A stretch of DNA of 64,000 nt from Luteibacter sp. (GTDB lineage Bacteria > Pseudomonadota > Gammaproteobacteria > Xanthomonadales > Rhodanobacteraceae), in contig NZ_WNDO01000010.1 of NCBI RefSeq assembly GCF_009912395.1, forward strand, positions 62,001 to 126,000. Direction: 5' to 3'. Both the position numbers and the translations under genes were made by a program. Shown one piece after another: positions 8,353 through 23,300 of the stretch. Every line of letters starts with the position of its first letter. The stretch's first letter is position 1. Under the pieces are notes generated by a model. That model did no database searches. It was given only the letters and a program-made list of their open reading frames with translations, and was not told the origin of the DNA.

Positions 8353-11300
8353 ATGAACACGCAAGATCACATCGCGAATGAGATTCCCACGTCCTGGAAC
8401 GGTAACGACATCGAATTCCCAGCGGACCGATGCATCCATGAACTGTTCGAGAGAGAGGTCGATCGTGCGCCTGAGGCGACGGCGCTGCGCCTTGGCGGCG
8501 AACTCCTGACCTACGCGGAGCTCGACGCACGCGCGAATCGCCTGGCGTGGCGCTTGAGGGACGTCGGCGTCGGGCCGGATGTGCGTGTCGCGATCTGCAT
8601 GCCGAGTCGCATCGAGCGCGTGATCGCGGTACTTGCGACCTGGAAGGCGGGCGGTGCCTATGTACCGCTCGATCCCGGATATCCGGTGGATCGCCTGGCC
8701 TATCTACTGCATGACAGTAGCCCCGCCGTCATGCTGACCGATGGCGATGTGCCCCACGGCGTGCGCGATGCCTTGCGACAGGTGGCGAATGAAACGACGG
8801 CGATCCTGGATATCGACGACGAGATGTCCTCGCATGGCCTGTCCGACCAGCGCCTCGCACGCGACACGACCGGCGTGGCACCGGAACACATGGCCTATGT
8901 GATCTACACCTCCGGGTCCACCGGGCAGCCCAAGGGCGTCATGGTGGAACATCGTGGCGTATGCAACCTGGCGACCATGCAGCGCGAGGTCTTTGCCGTG
9001 GACGCGTCGAGCAGGGTGCTCCAGTGCGCCTCCTTCAGCTTCGACGCCTGCCTGTTCGAAATGGTGATGGCGCTGTGCAACGGTGCCTCGCTGCATCTTC
9101 CGCCATCAGGCGCGATGGTGGCCTCCGCGACGCTGGCCGGTCTGCTGCTGGATGAAGGCATCACCCATGCGACGCTGACACCGTCCGTGCTTTCCGGCGT
9201 GGATGCCGTGCCATCGAGCCTGCCCCTGTTGCGTGTGCTCGCGGTGGCAGGCGAAGCCTGCCCATCGGCACTGGTCGACCGTTGGGCGCCAGGTCGTACT
9301 TTCATCAACGCCTACGGGCCGACGGAAACCACGGTCTGGGCGACATGGCACGCCTGTGTCCCGGGCACGGATCAGCGCCCGCCGATCGGACGTCCGGTGG
9401 GCAATACGACAGTGTACGTGCTGGATGCGCATGGCAAGCCAGCGGCCCCCGGTGCTTCCGGCGAACTCTACATCGGTGGTGTGGGTGTGGCGCGCGGCTA
9501 CCTCGGGCGCGATGCGCTGACCCGGGAGCGGTTCGTCCCCGATGTGTTCTCCGATCGCGCCGGCGCGACGCTTTATCGAACAGGCGACCTGGTGCGCTGG
9601 CTGGACGATGGCACGCTCGATTTCCTGGGGCGCGTGGACGACCAGGTGAAGCTGCGTGGACTGCGCATCGAACCCGGTGAAGTGGAGGCACGGCTCGCGG
9701 ACGTGTCAGGGGTGCGCGAATGCGCGGTCGTGCTCCGCGAAGACACCCCCGGCGACGCACGGTTGGTGGCCTATGTCATCGGTGACGGAACCGTCGCGAT
9801 CGAGCCTCGCGCGTTGCGTCACGCGCTGTCCGGCGTATTGCCCGAATACATGGTGCCCTCCGCGTATGTGACGCTGGATGCGTTGCCACTGACGCCGAAC
9901 GGCAAGCTGGATCGCAAGGCGCTCCCCGTTCCCGGTGCCAACGCCGTCACGCGCCGCCCCTATGTGGCGCCGGTGGGTGAACTGGAGACAGCCATCGCGA
10001 CGATCTGGAACGAATTGCTGCGCACGGGCGACGTGGGAAGGGATGACCACTTCTTCGAACTGGGTGGCCATTCGCTGCTTGCCGTGCAGGTCAGTTCCCG
10101 GTTGCGCCAGCGCATGGGTCTCGACGTGCCGATGAGTGGCGTGTTCTCGCATCCAGTGCTGCGTGACTTCGCCAACGCCGCCGGGCAGTCCGAGCCGGTG
10201 GATAGCTCTCCGTTCGTTCCGGGCCACCGACCCGATGCGCTGCCCCTGTCGTTCGCCCAGCAACGCTTGTGGTTCATCGCGCGGACCGGCGACGAGGCGA
10301 GCAAGGCCTATAACCTGGCGCTTGCGTTGCGTCTGGGCGGTTCGCTTAACAGTACGGCGTTATCGTCGGCCCTCGCGCGTATCGTGCAGCGTCACGAAGC
10401 CCTGCGAACCTGTTTCGGAATGGTCGACGGGCATCCGGTGCAACGGATACAGAATGCCAGCGCAGAGGTGCTGTCCTTTCATACGGGTGACGCGGATATC
10501 GTCGCCCGCTGGCGGCGGATCGATGCCGATGCGGCATTCGACCTGGCGAACGGGCCGATGTTCAGGGCGCGTCTCATTCGTGTCGCGGAGGAAGAACACG
10601 TCCTGCTACTCACGATGCACCATATCGTCTCCGACGGATGGTCCATGGGTGTCCTCGCGCATGAGCTGGATACGCTTTATCGCGCCTACGGGTCCGATGG
10701 CATGCCGGACGACATCGATCCGCTGCCCTCCCTGAATGTGCAGTACGCCGATTACGCGCTGTGGCAGCGGCATCGGTTCGATGCTCCGGCCCAGGCGTCG
10801 CAGATCGAGTTCTGGCGCGGTGAACTGGCCTCGGTGCCCGAGTTGGTGGATCTACCGAGCGATCGCCCGCGACCCGCGAGGCAGGACTATCGGGGGCGGC
10901 GTGTCGATATCGCCTTCGATGGCGAACTGACCTCGGCGCTACGCTCGCTGTCGCAACGGCATGGCGCGACCTTGTACATGACCCTGCTGGCCGCCTGGGG
11001 CGCGGTCGTATCCTGGCTGTCGGGCCAGGACGAGGTGGTGATCGGTTCTCCGGTGGCGAACCGGACGCGGACCGAGGTGGAACCGCTGATCGGCTTCTTC
11101 GTGAATACCCTCGCATTGCGAGTCGATGTCGCCGACCGGCCCACCGTGGCCCAGCTTATCGCGCAAGTGCGCGATCGCGTGCTTCGCGCCCAGGCGCATC
11201 AAGACCTGCCGTTCGAGCAGCTCGTCGAAGCACTGCGGCCGCGACGGACACTGGCGCATACGCCGATTTTCCAGATCGCCTTTGCCTGGCAGAACCGCGC

Positions 11301-14300
11301 GACCTTCGCGCTGGGTGGGCTGCAGGTGGAGGCGTTGCCCGAGCTGGCGGACCAGGCCCGTTTCGACCTCACGCTGGATCTCGCCGAAGAGGGCGGCCGC
11401 ATCGTCGGTTCGATGATCTACGCGACCTCGCTCTACGACGAGGAAACGGTGCGTCGTCACCTGGGTTATCTGGAAGCGACGCTTCGCGGCATGGTGCGGG
11501 ACGATACGCTGGAGATCGACAGCATCGCGTTGATCTCCGACACCGAGCAGGCCGCCTTGGCCACGCTCGCCGGTATCGACCGGCCTTATCCCTGCGACGA
11601 GCCGGTGTATCGCCTGGTGGAACGGCAGGCCGCGTTGACACCGGATACCGTCGCGGTGGAGCAGGACGGTCACGCGCTGACGTATCGCATGCTCGACGAC
11701 GAGGCGGACGCATTGGCGTGGCTGCTGAAGGCGAATGGCGTGGGTCCGGAAGAACGGGTGGCTTTGTGCCTGCGTCGCGGTCCGGATCTGGTGCGCGCGA
11801 TGCTCGCGGTGTCGAAGGCCGGGGGCGCCTATGTGCCGCTCGATCCGGCCCATCCCGTGGACCGCCTGCGCGACACGCTGGTGGACTGTGCACCGCGCGT
11901 GGTGTTGACGCATGCCGATCTGGCGGAAGACGGCCGTTTCGACGGTTGGGCCGTTCTTCGCGTGGAAGACGACATGCCGTCGCTGCCTGCGATAGCCCTT
12001 CAGGCGGCGGCGCCGTCGAACCTTGCCTATGTGATCTACACCTCCGGTTCGACGGGTCGCCCGAACGGGGTGATGGTGGAGCATCGCCAGTTGGCGAACC
12101 TGATCGGCTGGCACGGCGAAGCGTTTCCGTTGTCGCCGGGCGAACGTACGTCATGCACGGCGGGCGTGGCATTCGATGCCTGCACGTGGGAAATCTGGCC
12201 GGCGCTGTGCCACGGTGCGACGCTGGTGCTGCCGCCCTTGGCCACGGTGGGTGATCCGTCCGCGCTGCTGGACTGGTGGGAAGGCGAAGACCTTCGCACC
12301 AGCTTCCTGGTGACGGCGCTGGCCGACGCGGCACTGTCGCGCGGGCAGGCGAGCAAGACCGGATTACGCCAGCTGCTGACCGGTGGCGACCGGCTGGGCC
12401 GGTTGCCATCGGCGGAGCTACCGTTCGAGCTGATCAATAACTACGGCCCCACGGAAACGACAGTGGTGGCGACCTCCGGCGTGCTGCGCACGGACGATGG
12501 GCTGGTACATATCGGCCGACCGATCGCGAACACGCGGATCCACTTGCTGGATCGGCATGGCCGCCCGGTGCCGATGGGCGCGCCGGGCGAGATCCATGTC
12601 GCTGGCGCGCAGGTGGCGCGGGGCTACCTCAACCGACCGGAGCTGACGGCAGCGCGCTTCCTGCCCGATCCGTTTGCGATCGAGGCGGGCGCGCGCATGT
12701 ACCGGACAGGCGACCTCGGACGTTGGCTGCCGGATGGACGGCTGGCCTACCTGGGCCGTAACGACCATCAGGTGAAGATCCGCGGCCTGCGCATCGAGCC
12801 GGGCGAGATCGAGGCGCGACTGCTAGCTATCGAAGGCGTACGGGAGGCGACGGTGCTGGCGCGGGAGGACGTGCCGGGCGAGCGCCGACTGGTGGCGTAC
12901 GTGGTGCCGACGGAGGGCGTAACGCTGGAGGCCTCTTCGCTGCGCGACGCGCTGGCGGCGGTGCTGCCTGGGTACATGGTGCCGGTGGCATACGTGACGC
13001 TGTCGGCGTTGCCGCTGACGGCGAACGGCAAGGTGGATCGTCGCGGGTTACCGGCACCGGACGACGCAGCGTACGCGCAGCGTGTGTACGAGGCGCCAGA
13101 GGGCGAGGTGGAGATCGCGCTGGCGCGGCTATGGAGCGAACTGCTGGGTGTGGAGCGGGTGGGGCGGCGGGATAATTTCTTCGAACTTGGCGGCCACTCG
13201 TTGCTGGCCGTGCAGTTGGTTGAACGCATGCGTTCGCAGGGGCTGCATGCCGATATCGCCGCGCTGTTCGCCCAGCCGACCCTCGCCGCGCTTGCGCAGG
13301 CGGTGTCGGGGGATCATGCCGTGGACGCGTTGCCGACCTCCGGTCCGATCCCGCCGGGAAGTACGGTGATCGTCCCGGACATGCTGTCGCTCGTGGCCCT
13401 CGACCAACCGACGATCGACCGTATCGTCGCCACCGTGCCCGGAGGCACCGAGAACGTACAGGACATCTATCCGCTGGCGCCGTTGCAGGAAGGCATCCTT
13501 TTCCACCATCTGATGCATCCGGACGACGATCCGTATCTTCTGTCGATCACGCTTGGCTTCGCCACGCGGAACGAATTGGACGCGTTCGTCGATGCGCTCC
13601 GCCACGTAGTCGCACGTCACGACGTGTTGCGAACGGCGATGCGGTGGGAAGGGCTCGACGCACCGCTACAGTTGGTGTGGCGCGAGGCGCGGCTCGACGT
13701 GACGGAGGTCGATGGGGCGATCGATCCCCGTGAGGCGGGGCTCGATCTTCGGCAGGCTCCGCTCGTGAAGGGATTCGTGGCGTCCGATACGGTCACGGGG
13801 CGCTGGTCGTTGCAACTGGTTCACCATCATCTGGTGCTCGACCATACCGCGCTGGACGTGCTGCTACGCGAGATCGCGATGATCCGTGCCGGTCGTGCCG
13901 ATGCACTGGGTGAACCGGTGCCCTTCCGACGGTTCGTGGCATGGTCGCGCCACGGCGTGGATATCGCAGCGCAGGAAGGATTCTTTCGAAGCATGCTGGG
14001 CGACGTGGACGAACCGACCGCGCCGTTCGGCCTGCTGGACGTGCACGGCGACGGGCGTGACACGGATCAGGCGCGACGCACCTTGTCGACGGCGCTTGCG
14101 GTCCGTCTGCGCGCGCAGGCCCGGCGTCTCGGCGTGAGTGTCGCCAGCCTGTTCCATTGGGCCTGGGCACAGGTGTTGGCGAAGACCACGGGACGCGACG
14201 ATGTCGTCTTCGGCACCGTACTGTTCGGTCGGCTCCATGCCGGTGATGGTGCGGACCGCGCCATGGGCCTGTTCATCAACACGTTGCCGATCCGTATCGG

Positions 14301-17300
14301 GCTGGGGGAGGTCGGCGTCCGCGATGGCGTCGTGAGAACGCAAGCGACCTTGTCGGGACTCGTTCGCCACGAGCACGCCTCGCTCGCGCTGGCACAGCGT
14401 TGCAGCGCGATACCTGGCGGTACGCCGTTGTTCTCCTCCTTGCTCAACTACCGGCATAGCGCCGAAGGCCACGACACGGATTGGACGCACGGCCACGATG
14501 TCGTGTCGACGCACGAGCGTACGAGTTATCCCATCGACCTGTCCGTCGACGATCACGGCGAAGGCTTCAATCTGAGCGCGCAGGCGGTCGTCGCCGTCGG
14601 CGCGGCGCGTGTCTGTGCCTATATGGAGCAGGCGTTGGTGGCGCTGGCCGACGCGCTGGACATCGATCCGTCACGGCCCTCGTGGCATGTCGACATCCTG
14701 GACGATGCGGCGCGCTCGCAGGTGCTGGCGATGGGGCGGGGTGACGCCATGATGGCGGCCGACGGTCTCATCCATGCGCTGTTCGAGGAACAGGCTCGCA
14801 GGACACCGCAGGCCGTCGCGCTGGAACACGCGGGCCGTCACCTGACCTATGAGGAACTGAACGCGCGGGCGAACCGCCTGGCACGCCACCTTCGCGATCA
14901 GGGGGTGGGGCCAGACGATCGCGTGGCGTTGTGCGTCGAACGCGGGATGGATGCGATCGTGGCGATCCTTGCCACGCTCAAGGCCGGTGGCGCTTACGTG
15001 CCGCTGGATCCGTCTTACCCCGACGACCGACTGGCGCACATCGTGCGTGACAGCGAACCGCGGGTGGTGCTGACGCTGGAGGCAATGGATCGCGTCACGC
15101 GGATCGCGCCGCATGTGCCGCGCATCGACCTGGACGCCGCCGAACCGGCATGGCAAGCGCTGGCCGCGCACGACGTGCCGGCCTCCGATGTCGGCCTGCA
15201 CGCAGGTCATCTGGCCTATGTGATCTACACCTCGGGCTCGACAGGTGTGCCGAAGGGCGTGGCGGTGGAGCATGGTGCCTTGCGTCGACGCATCGAGGGA
15301 CTGTCGGCCTGCTACGGCTTCCACGCATCGGACCGGATACTCCAGTTCGCCTCGATCAATTTCGACGCGTCGGTGGAAGAGATCTGCGGCGCCCTGACCC
15401 AGGGTGCGGCGCTGGTGTTGCGAACGCCCGAATGGCTGGTCGCGGCCGACGCGTTCTGGACCTTGTGCGAAGGCGCAGGTATCAGTGTCGTCGACCTGCC
15501 GACGAAGTTCTGGCAGCAGTTGGTGTCCGATAGCACCGCGACGGTACCCGAGGGCGTTCGCGCCGTCATCGTCGGTGGCGAGGCCATCGACCCGGTGACG
15601 GTGGGGCGCTGGATGGCGATGTCCGGTCATCGTCCGCGCCTGTTCAACACGTATGGGCCGACGGAGGCCATCGTCGTCGCCACGGTGCAGGAGGTGGTGG
15701 ACCGCGCCGACGTGCAGATCGGTCGGCCGGTGGCCGAGACCTCCATCTATGTGCTCGATGCGCACGGCGGGCCGGTGGCGCCCGGGGTCGCGGGCGAGAT
15801 CCATATCGGTGGCGCGACCCTGGCCCGCGGATACATCGGCCGTCCCGAACTGACACAGGAGCGTTTCGTCGACGATCCGTTTGCGAGCCATCGGGGGGGG
15901 CGCATGTACCGTACGGGCGATCTCGGTCGCTGGTCGGCCGATGGGCGGCTCGAATACATGGGGCGCAACGACCAGCAAGTGAAGATCCGCGGTTTCCGCG
16001 TCGAGCCGGCCGAGATCGAGGCCACGCTTCGCGGTCTTTCCTTGGTACGCGACGCGGCCGTGCTCGCATTGCCCGACGCGACGGGCGGCACGCAACTGGT
16101 GGCCTACGTGGTCGCCGTGTCGGGGGAGGCTCTCGATCCATCAGGCCTTCGCGCAGCTCTGTCGGCGGTGTTCCCCGAATACATGCTGCCGGCGGCCTAT
16201 GTGGCGCTCGACCGCTTGCCGCTCACGCCGGGCGGCAAGCTCGATCGTCGTGCGCTGCCCGTGCCGTCCGGCGACGCGTTCGTACGGCGTGCCTACGAGG
16301 CGCCGCGTGGCGATACCGAGGTCGCGCTCGCACATCTGTGGAGCGAGGTGCTCCAGGTGGAACGGGTAGGGCGCACCGACCACTTCTTCGAACTGGGTGG
16401 TCATTCGCTACTCGCGGTGCGTCTCATGGAGCGCATGCGTCGCGCATCGATGCATGCCGATATCCGCACGCTGTTCGCCCGGCCGACCCTCGCCGCGTTG
16501 GCCGAAGCCGTGGACGAGGCAAGGCGTGAAGGCTGGCAGGGCGTGGTCGTGCCGCCTGCTCGCATTCCCGTCGGCACGCAGGACATCACGCCGGCGATGC
16601 TGCCGCTGGTCGACCTCGACCAGGCGCAGATCGATCGTATCGTGGCCTCGGTTCCCGGGGGATCGAGCAACGTGCAGGACATCTACCCGCTCGCGCCGTT
16701 GCAGGAGGGCATCCTGTTCCATCACCTGCTGCAACGTCATGGCGACCCCTACCTGTTGTCGACCTTGCTGTCGTTCGCATCGCGGGATCGGCTGGATGCG
16801 TTCGTCGATGCCTTGCAGGCGGTGATCGATCGCCACGACGTACTCCGTACCGCGGTGCTGTGGGACGGCCTTCCGGAACCCGTACAGGTGGTGTGGCGCA
16901 ACGCGCGTCTCGAAATCGAGACGCCTGATCTCCCGAGCGACGACAGGGTCGCTGCCCTGAAGGCCCATACCGACCCGCGCGACCACCGTCTCGACATCAC
17001 GCGGGTGCCGTTGATGCGCGCCGTCGTCGCGCACGATCGCCAGACGGATCGCTGGCTTTTGTCGCTGCTACAGCACCACCTTGCCATGGACCATGTCACG
17101 GGCGACCTCATCCTGGAAGAGATCGGCCAGATCCTCGATGGCGATGAGGCGATGCTCGCGGCACCCTTGCCGTTCCGCGATTTCGTGGCGCAGGCCCGCC
17201 TGGGCGCGAGCATCCAGGAGCACGAGTCGTTCTTCCAGGCGATGCTGGGCGACGTGGACGAGCCGACGGCGCCGTTCGGCCTGCTGGACGTGCATGGCGA

Positions 17301-20300
17301 TGGCGAGGACGTACGCGAGTCCAGCTTGCGCATGCCATCGTCGCTTTGCCTGCGTTTGCGCCGCCAGGCGCGTGTTCTCGGCGTAAGCGCGGCGAGCCTG
17401 TTCCACTGGGCCTGGGCGCAGGTGCTGGCGAAGACCACGGGGCGAGAAGACGTTGTCTTCGGCACGGTGCTATTCGGCCGCCTCCAGGGCGGCGAAGGCG
17501 CCGACCGGGCGATGGGCCTGTTCATCAATACGTTGCCCGTGCGCGTGGCGCTAGGGGAGATCGGCGTGGCGGATGGCGTTCGCGCCACCCATGCCCGTCT
17601 GTCAGGTCTGGTACGCCATGAGCATGCGCCCTTGGCGGTCGCCCAGCGATGCAGCGCGCTTCCTTCCGGCACGCCCTTGTTCTCCGCCCTGCTGAACTAC
17701 CGGCATAGCGTGGACGAGCAGGGTACGTCGCCCGCCTGGATGCGTGGCGCGGAGCTGATGTCGGTGGAGGAACGCACCAATTACCCCATCACCCTGTCGG
17801 TGGACGATCTCGGCGACGGCTTCGCGCTCAGTGCGCAGGTGGTGGAAGCCGTCGATGCGGATCGCCTCTGCGTCTACATGCTGAATGCGCTGACGGGGCT
17901 CGCGGACGCGTTGGAACACTCGCCATCCTTGCCATCAAGGGATATCGGCATCCTCGGCGAAGAGGAGCGCAGGCAGGTATTACACGGCTGGAATGACACG
18001 CGGCACACCTGGAACGACCAGGGCCAGTGCATCCACCAGCTGTTCGAGCGGCAGGCACGGCGGACGCCAGATGCCACCGCCCTCGAATACGAAGCGCAAC
18101 GACTGAGCTATCGCGAACTCAACGAGCGCGCGAATCGCCTCGCCCATGAGCTTCGCGCGCGGGGTGTCGGTCCGGAGGAGCGCGTCGCACTGTGCCTGTG
18201 GCGAAGCATCGACATGGTGGTCGCGATTTTCGCCGTGCTCAAGGCGGGCGGTGGCTACGTCCCGCTCGATCCGTCGTATCCGGCGGATCGCATCGCCTAC
18301 ATGCTGGGTGACTGCCAGCCACGGGTCGTCCTGGCCCAGGCGGGCATGGACATCGATGCCCTGTCGGCGACGGCCGATGTTCTGCTGCTGGACGGTAAGC
18401 ACCGTCCATGGGACGACCGCCCGATCGACGATCCGGTGGATATCGGTCTGCACGACGGACACCTGGCCTATGTGATCTATACCTCCGGCTCCACCGGTCA
18501 GCCCAAGGGCGTGATGATCGAACATGCCGGCGTGGTCAACCGCATGGCCTGGATGCAGGAGGCGTATGGTCTGGATGCCTCGGACGCGGTGCTGCAGAAG
18601 ACCCCGTTCGGTTTCGATGTTTCCGTCTGGGAATTCTTCTGGCCGCTGACGGAAGGCGCGCGACTGGTGATGGCCAGGCCGGAAGGTCACAAGGACCCGG
18701 TCTACCTCGCCGAAACGATCCGTGAGTACGGGATTACCACGGCGCATTTCGTGCCATCGCTACTCCAGGTATTCATCGACGGTGACGAGGCGGCCGCGTG
18801 CACTGGCCTGCGTCGCGTCGTATGCAGTGGCGAGGCCTTGCCGGGCGCCGTCGCCAGGCGCTTCCGCCAGGTGCTTCCCGGTACCGCGCTGCACAACCTG
18901 TACGGCCCGACCGAAGCCACCGTGGACGTCACGGCGTGGACCTGTGACGTCACGCCGTTGCCGGACAACATTCCTATCGGCGCGCCCATCGCGAACACGT
19001 CGATCTATGTGCTCGATGCCCAGGACCGCCCGGTGCCGGCCGGCGTGCCTGGCGAGATCCATATCGGTGGCGTGCAGGTGGCGCGTGGTTACCTGAATCG
19101 CCCCGAGTTGACCCGTGAACGTTTCGTGCCCGATCCGTACGCGGAGCGGGCCGGCGCGCGCATGTATCGCACCGGCGACCTGGGACGCTGGCTCCCCGAT
19201 GGCACCGTGGAATATCTGGGCCGCAACGACCACCAGGTGAAGATCCGTGGCCTGCGCATCGAGCTGGGAGAGATCGAAGCGGGTATCGGGCGCCAGCCGG
19301 GAGTGCAGGCGGTCGCGGTCCTCGTACGCGAGGACGTGCCGGGCGACAAGCGCCTGGTCGCCTACGTCGTACCCACGCCCGAAAGCAGGCCCGAGGCGTC
19401 CGTGTTGCGCCAAGCGATCGGTCGGGATCTGCCCGATTACATGGTTCCATCCGCGTGGGTCTTTCTCGATGCGCTGCCGCTCACCCCGAACGGCAAGCTG
19501 GATCGTAGCGCGTTGCCCACGCCGGAAGGCGGCGCCTCCATCCAGCGTGGCTACACCGAACCGGTCGGTCCCACGGAGACCTTGCTGGCCGGGCTGTGGG
19601 CGGAGCTGCTGCGCGTCGAACAGGTAGGACGCGACGATCATTTCTTCGAACTCGGCGGCCATTCGCTGCTCGCGGTACGCATGATGTCGCGATTGCGCCA
19701 GCGCACGGGGCGGGACGTGGGGCTACCCAGCTTGTTCGCGCATCCCGTGTTGCGCGACTTCGCGGTGGCGGTCGACATCGCCGACGCGGTGGACGGACCG
19801 GCTCTTGTCCCGGTGGAACGATCCGGGACGTCGCCGTTGTCGTTTGCGCAACGGCGCCTCTGGCTCGCGGCCCAACTGGGCGAGGAGGCGAGCGCGGCTT
19901 ACCACATGCCGATCGGACTTCGCCTGCGGGGCCGGCTCGACGAAGCGGCGCTCGAGGCGACCCTTCGCCGTATCCGGCACCGGCACGACGTGTTGCGGAC
20001 CTCCTTCGTCCTCGACGGCGACGAGCCCGTGCAGCGGATCGCCCCGCCAGGAGATTTCGTCCTGCGGCGTGAAGCACTGGAGGCCCCCGAAGCCGATCGT
20101 GAGGCGATCATTCACCAGCATGGCCTCGCGGAAGCGAAGGCGCCCTTCGATCTCGCGACGGGGCCGCTCATCCGAGGGCGCCTGCTGCGCCTGGCCGACG
20201 ACGACCATGCGTTGCTGCTCACCATGCACCACATCGTGTCGGATGGTTGGTCGCTGGGCGTGCTGGCCGAGGAATTGAGCGTGCTCTACGCCGCCTACGT

Positions 20301-23300
20301 ATCCGGCGATGTCGCGTACGACCACGATCCGTTGCCTCCATTGCCGGTGCAATACGCCGACTACGCATCGTGGCAGCGCCGTCGCCTGGACGATGCGCGC
20401 CTCGAAGGGCACCTGGCCTACTGGACCACGCAGCTGGCGGATGCGCCATCGTTGTCCGCCTTACCGACCGATCGACCGCGTCCGGCGACACAGGGCTACG
20501 TGGGCGACATGGTGCATGCACGCGTACCGGAGACCACGACCGCGGCCGTCGGCGAGTTGGCGCGACGCCACGATGGCACGGTGTTCATGGTGTTGATGGC
20601 GGCTTTCCACGTGTTGCTGTCCCGGCATACGGGGCAGAACGACCTCAACGTTGGCACGGTGGTCGCCAACCGCGATCATGCCGAGCTGGAGCCGCTCATC
20701 GGCATGCTGCTGGACACGCAGGTCATCCGTGCGCGGATCGACCATGCGCAGAGCTTCGTCACCTTGCTGGACCAGGTGCGCGAGACGGTGATCCAGGCAC
20801 ATCGCCATCAGGAGCTGCCGTTCGATACCCTGCTGGAACGGCTCCGCCCCGAGCGTCATCCAGGCGCGACGCCGTTGTTCCAGGTCATGTTGCAGATGCA
20901 GAACATGCCGGATCGCACGGTGGAGCTGCCGGGCCTGGCGCTCGAGGTGCTTCCGGCCGCGTCGCATTCGGTCAAGTTCGACCTCACCATCTACGTGACC
21001 GAGCGCGATGGCCTCATGGACCTGGCATTCGAGTACGACGTGGCGTTGTTCGATCGCGCCACCGTCGAGCGCTTGGCGTCACGCTATGTCCTTCTGCTCG
21101 ACGCATTGCTCGCCATGCCTGCCGGTCGTCTCGCCGAGGTGTCCATGCTCGACGAGGCGGAGGAGGAAGCGCTTCGCGTTACCTGGAACGCCACGGCGAT
21201 GCCTCTGGCGGAGGTGCACGTCCACGAACGGTTTGCCGAGCAGGCCCGGCGAATGCCGGACCGGCCCGCGTTGCGGGCGGGCGATGTCGTGCTCACCTAT
21301 GCCCAGCTCGACGACCGCGCGACGCGCCTGGCCCGATATCTCGTCGAGTCGGGCGTGGCACCTGGTGAAACGGTGGGTCTCTATCTGCCGCGTTCGCCGG
21401 CCTTGCTTATCGCCGTGTTGGGCGTGCTCAAGGCCGGTGGCGCGTACGTGCCGCTGGAGCCGAGCCTTCCCGCGGAACGCATCGCCGACATGCTGGACGA
21501 TGCGGGCACGGGCTGGGTGCTGCTGGAATCGTCGGCAATGGCGACGCTACCCTTGCAGGGCGTCGACGTGGTGCTCATGGACGGTGCGGTCGATGACCCG
21601 TACTGGCTCGACGACTACGTCGATGGCGACTTGCCCGAGGTAGCCTGGGATGACCTTGCGTATGTGATGTACACCTCGGGTTCGACGGGGCGCCCGAAGG
21701 GCGTGATGGTGGAGCATCGATCGCTGGGCAACTACCTCGCGTACGCGGTCGATACCTATCTGCCGGGCATGGCCGGATCCGTCGTGAGCTCGCCGCTGTG
21801 CTTCGACGCCACGCTGACGACGCTGTTGCCGCCGTTGTTGACGGGCGGCCAGGTCTGGCTGTTGCCCGATGACGACGGTGTGCTTCCCGCCTTGGCGGAA
21901 CGCCTGTTCGCCGATGATGGCGACTGGTTGTTCAAGATCACGCCCGCCCATCTGGAGGCGTTGTCGTACATGGAACGAGCCCCGGACGCGGGGCATGCCG
22001 CGCACCGCATCGTTGTGGGTGGCGAGCAGTTGACGATGGCGACTTTGCATCGATGGAAGGGGACGTTGCTGCCCCGCGCCGTGTTCGTCAACGAGTACGG
22101 CCCCACCGAAACCGTCGTCGGCTGTAGCACCTGGACGCTGGCCTCGGCCGACCAACTGGAGTCGATACAGGGCGCCGCGGCGCCGATCGGACGTCCTATC
22201 GCCAACACCACGCTTTATGTGCTGGATGCGGCCGGCAAGCTCCGGCCTCCCGGCTGCGTGGGCGAGTTGTATATCGGTGGCGCCGGCGTGGCTCGCGGCT
22301 ATCTCGGTCGCGACGAGCTCACCCGGGAACGTTTCATCGCGAACCCCTTCGGCGAAGGACGGCTGTACCGGACGGGCGATCTCGTGCGCCATGTCGACGA
22401 TGGCGTGCTGTTGTTCCTGGGACGCATCGACGAGCAGGTGAAGATCCGTGGCTTCCGCATCGAGCTGGGCGAGATCGAATCGCTGCTGGTGACCCATGCG
22501 GGTGCAAGGGAGGCAGTGGTGCTGGTACGCGAGGACGTGCCGGGCGACCGGCGCCTCGTGGCCTATGTCGTGGCTGAGGCCATTGGGACGCTCGATCCCA
22601 TGGCGATGCGCGAGGTTCTGGCATCCCGGCTTCCGGACTACATGCTGCCCTCTGCATGGGTGACATTGGCCACGTTACCGCTCACCACCAATGGCAAGGT
22701 GGATCGTCGCGCACTGCCCGCACCGTCGTCTGCCGGTACGTCGGACGACGCGTTCGAGGCGCCGCAAGGCAGGGTGGAAACGCTGCTCGCCGCGATCTGG
22801 CGCGATCTGCTGCGCGTGGAACGTGTCGGTCGCCACGACCATTTCTTCCAGTTGGGCGGGCACTCCCTGCTAGCCGTGCAGCTCATGGAGCGCATGCGGC
22901 GTGAAGGACTTCACGTCGACATCCGTGCGTTGTTTGCCCGACCGACCCTCGCGGCCCTGGCGAAAGCGGTGAGCGAGGGAAGCGACCAGGGCGTGGCTGT
23001 CCCCGCCAACGGTATCCCCGCGGCGTGCGAAGCGATCGTGCCGGACATGTTGCCCTTGGTCACGCTGGCCCAGGCGTCCATCGACCGTATCGTCGCGACG
23101 GTGCCCGGCGGCGCGAGCAACGTGCAGGACATCTATCCGCTGGCGCCCTTGCAGGAAGGCATCCTGTTCCATCACTTGTTGCAGGAACGAGGCGACGCCT
23201 ATCTGTCGACGACCGTTCTCGCATTCGATACGCGCGAACGGATGGATGCGTTCGTCGCGGCGCTGCGCCAGGTCGTGGATCGTCACGACGTACTACGTAC

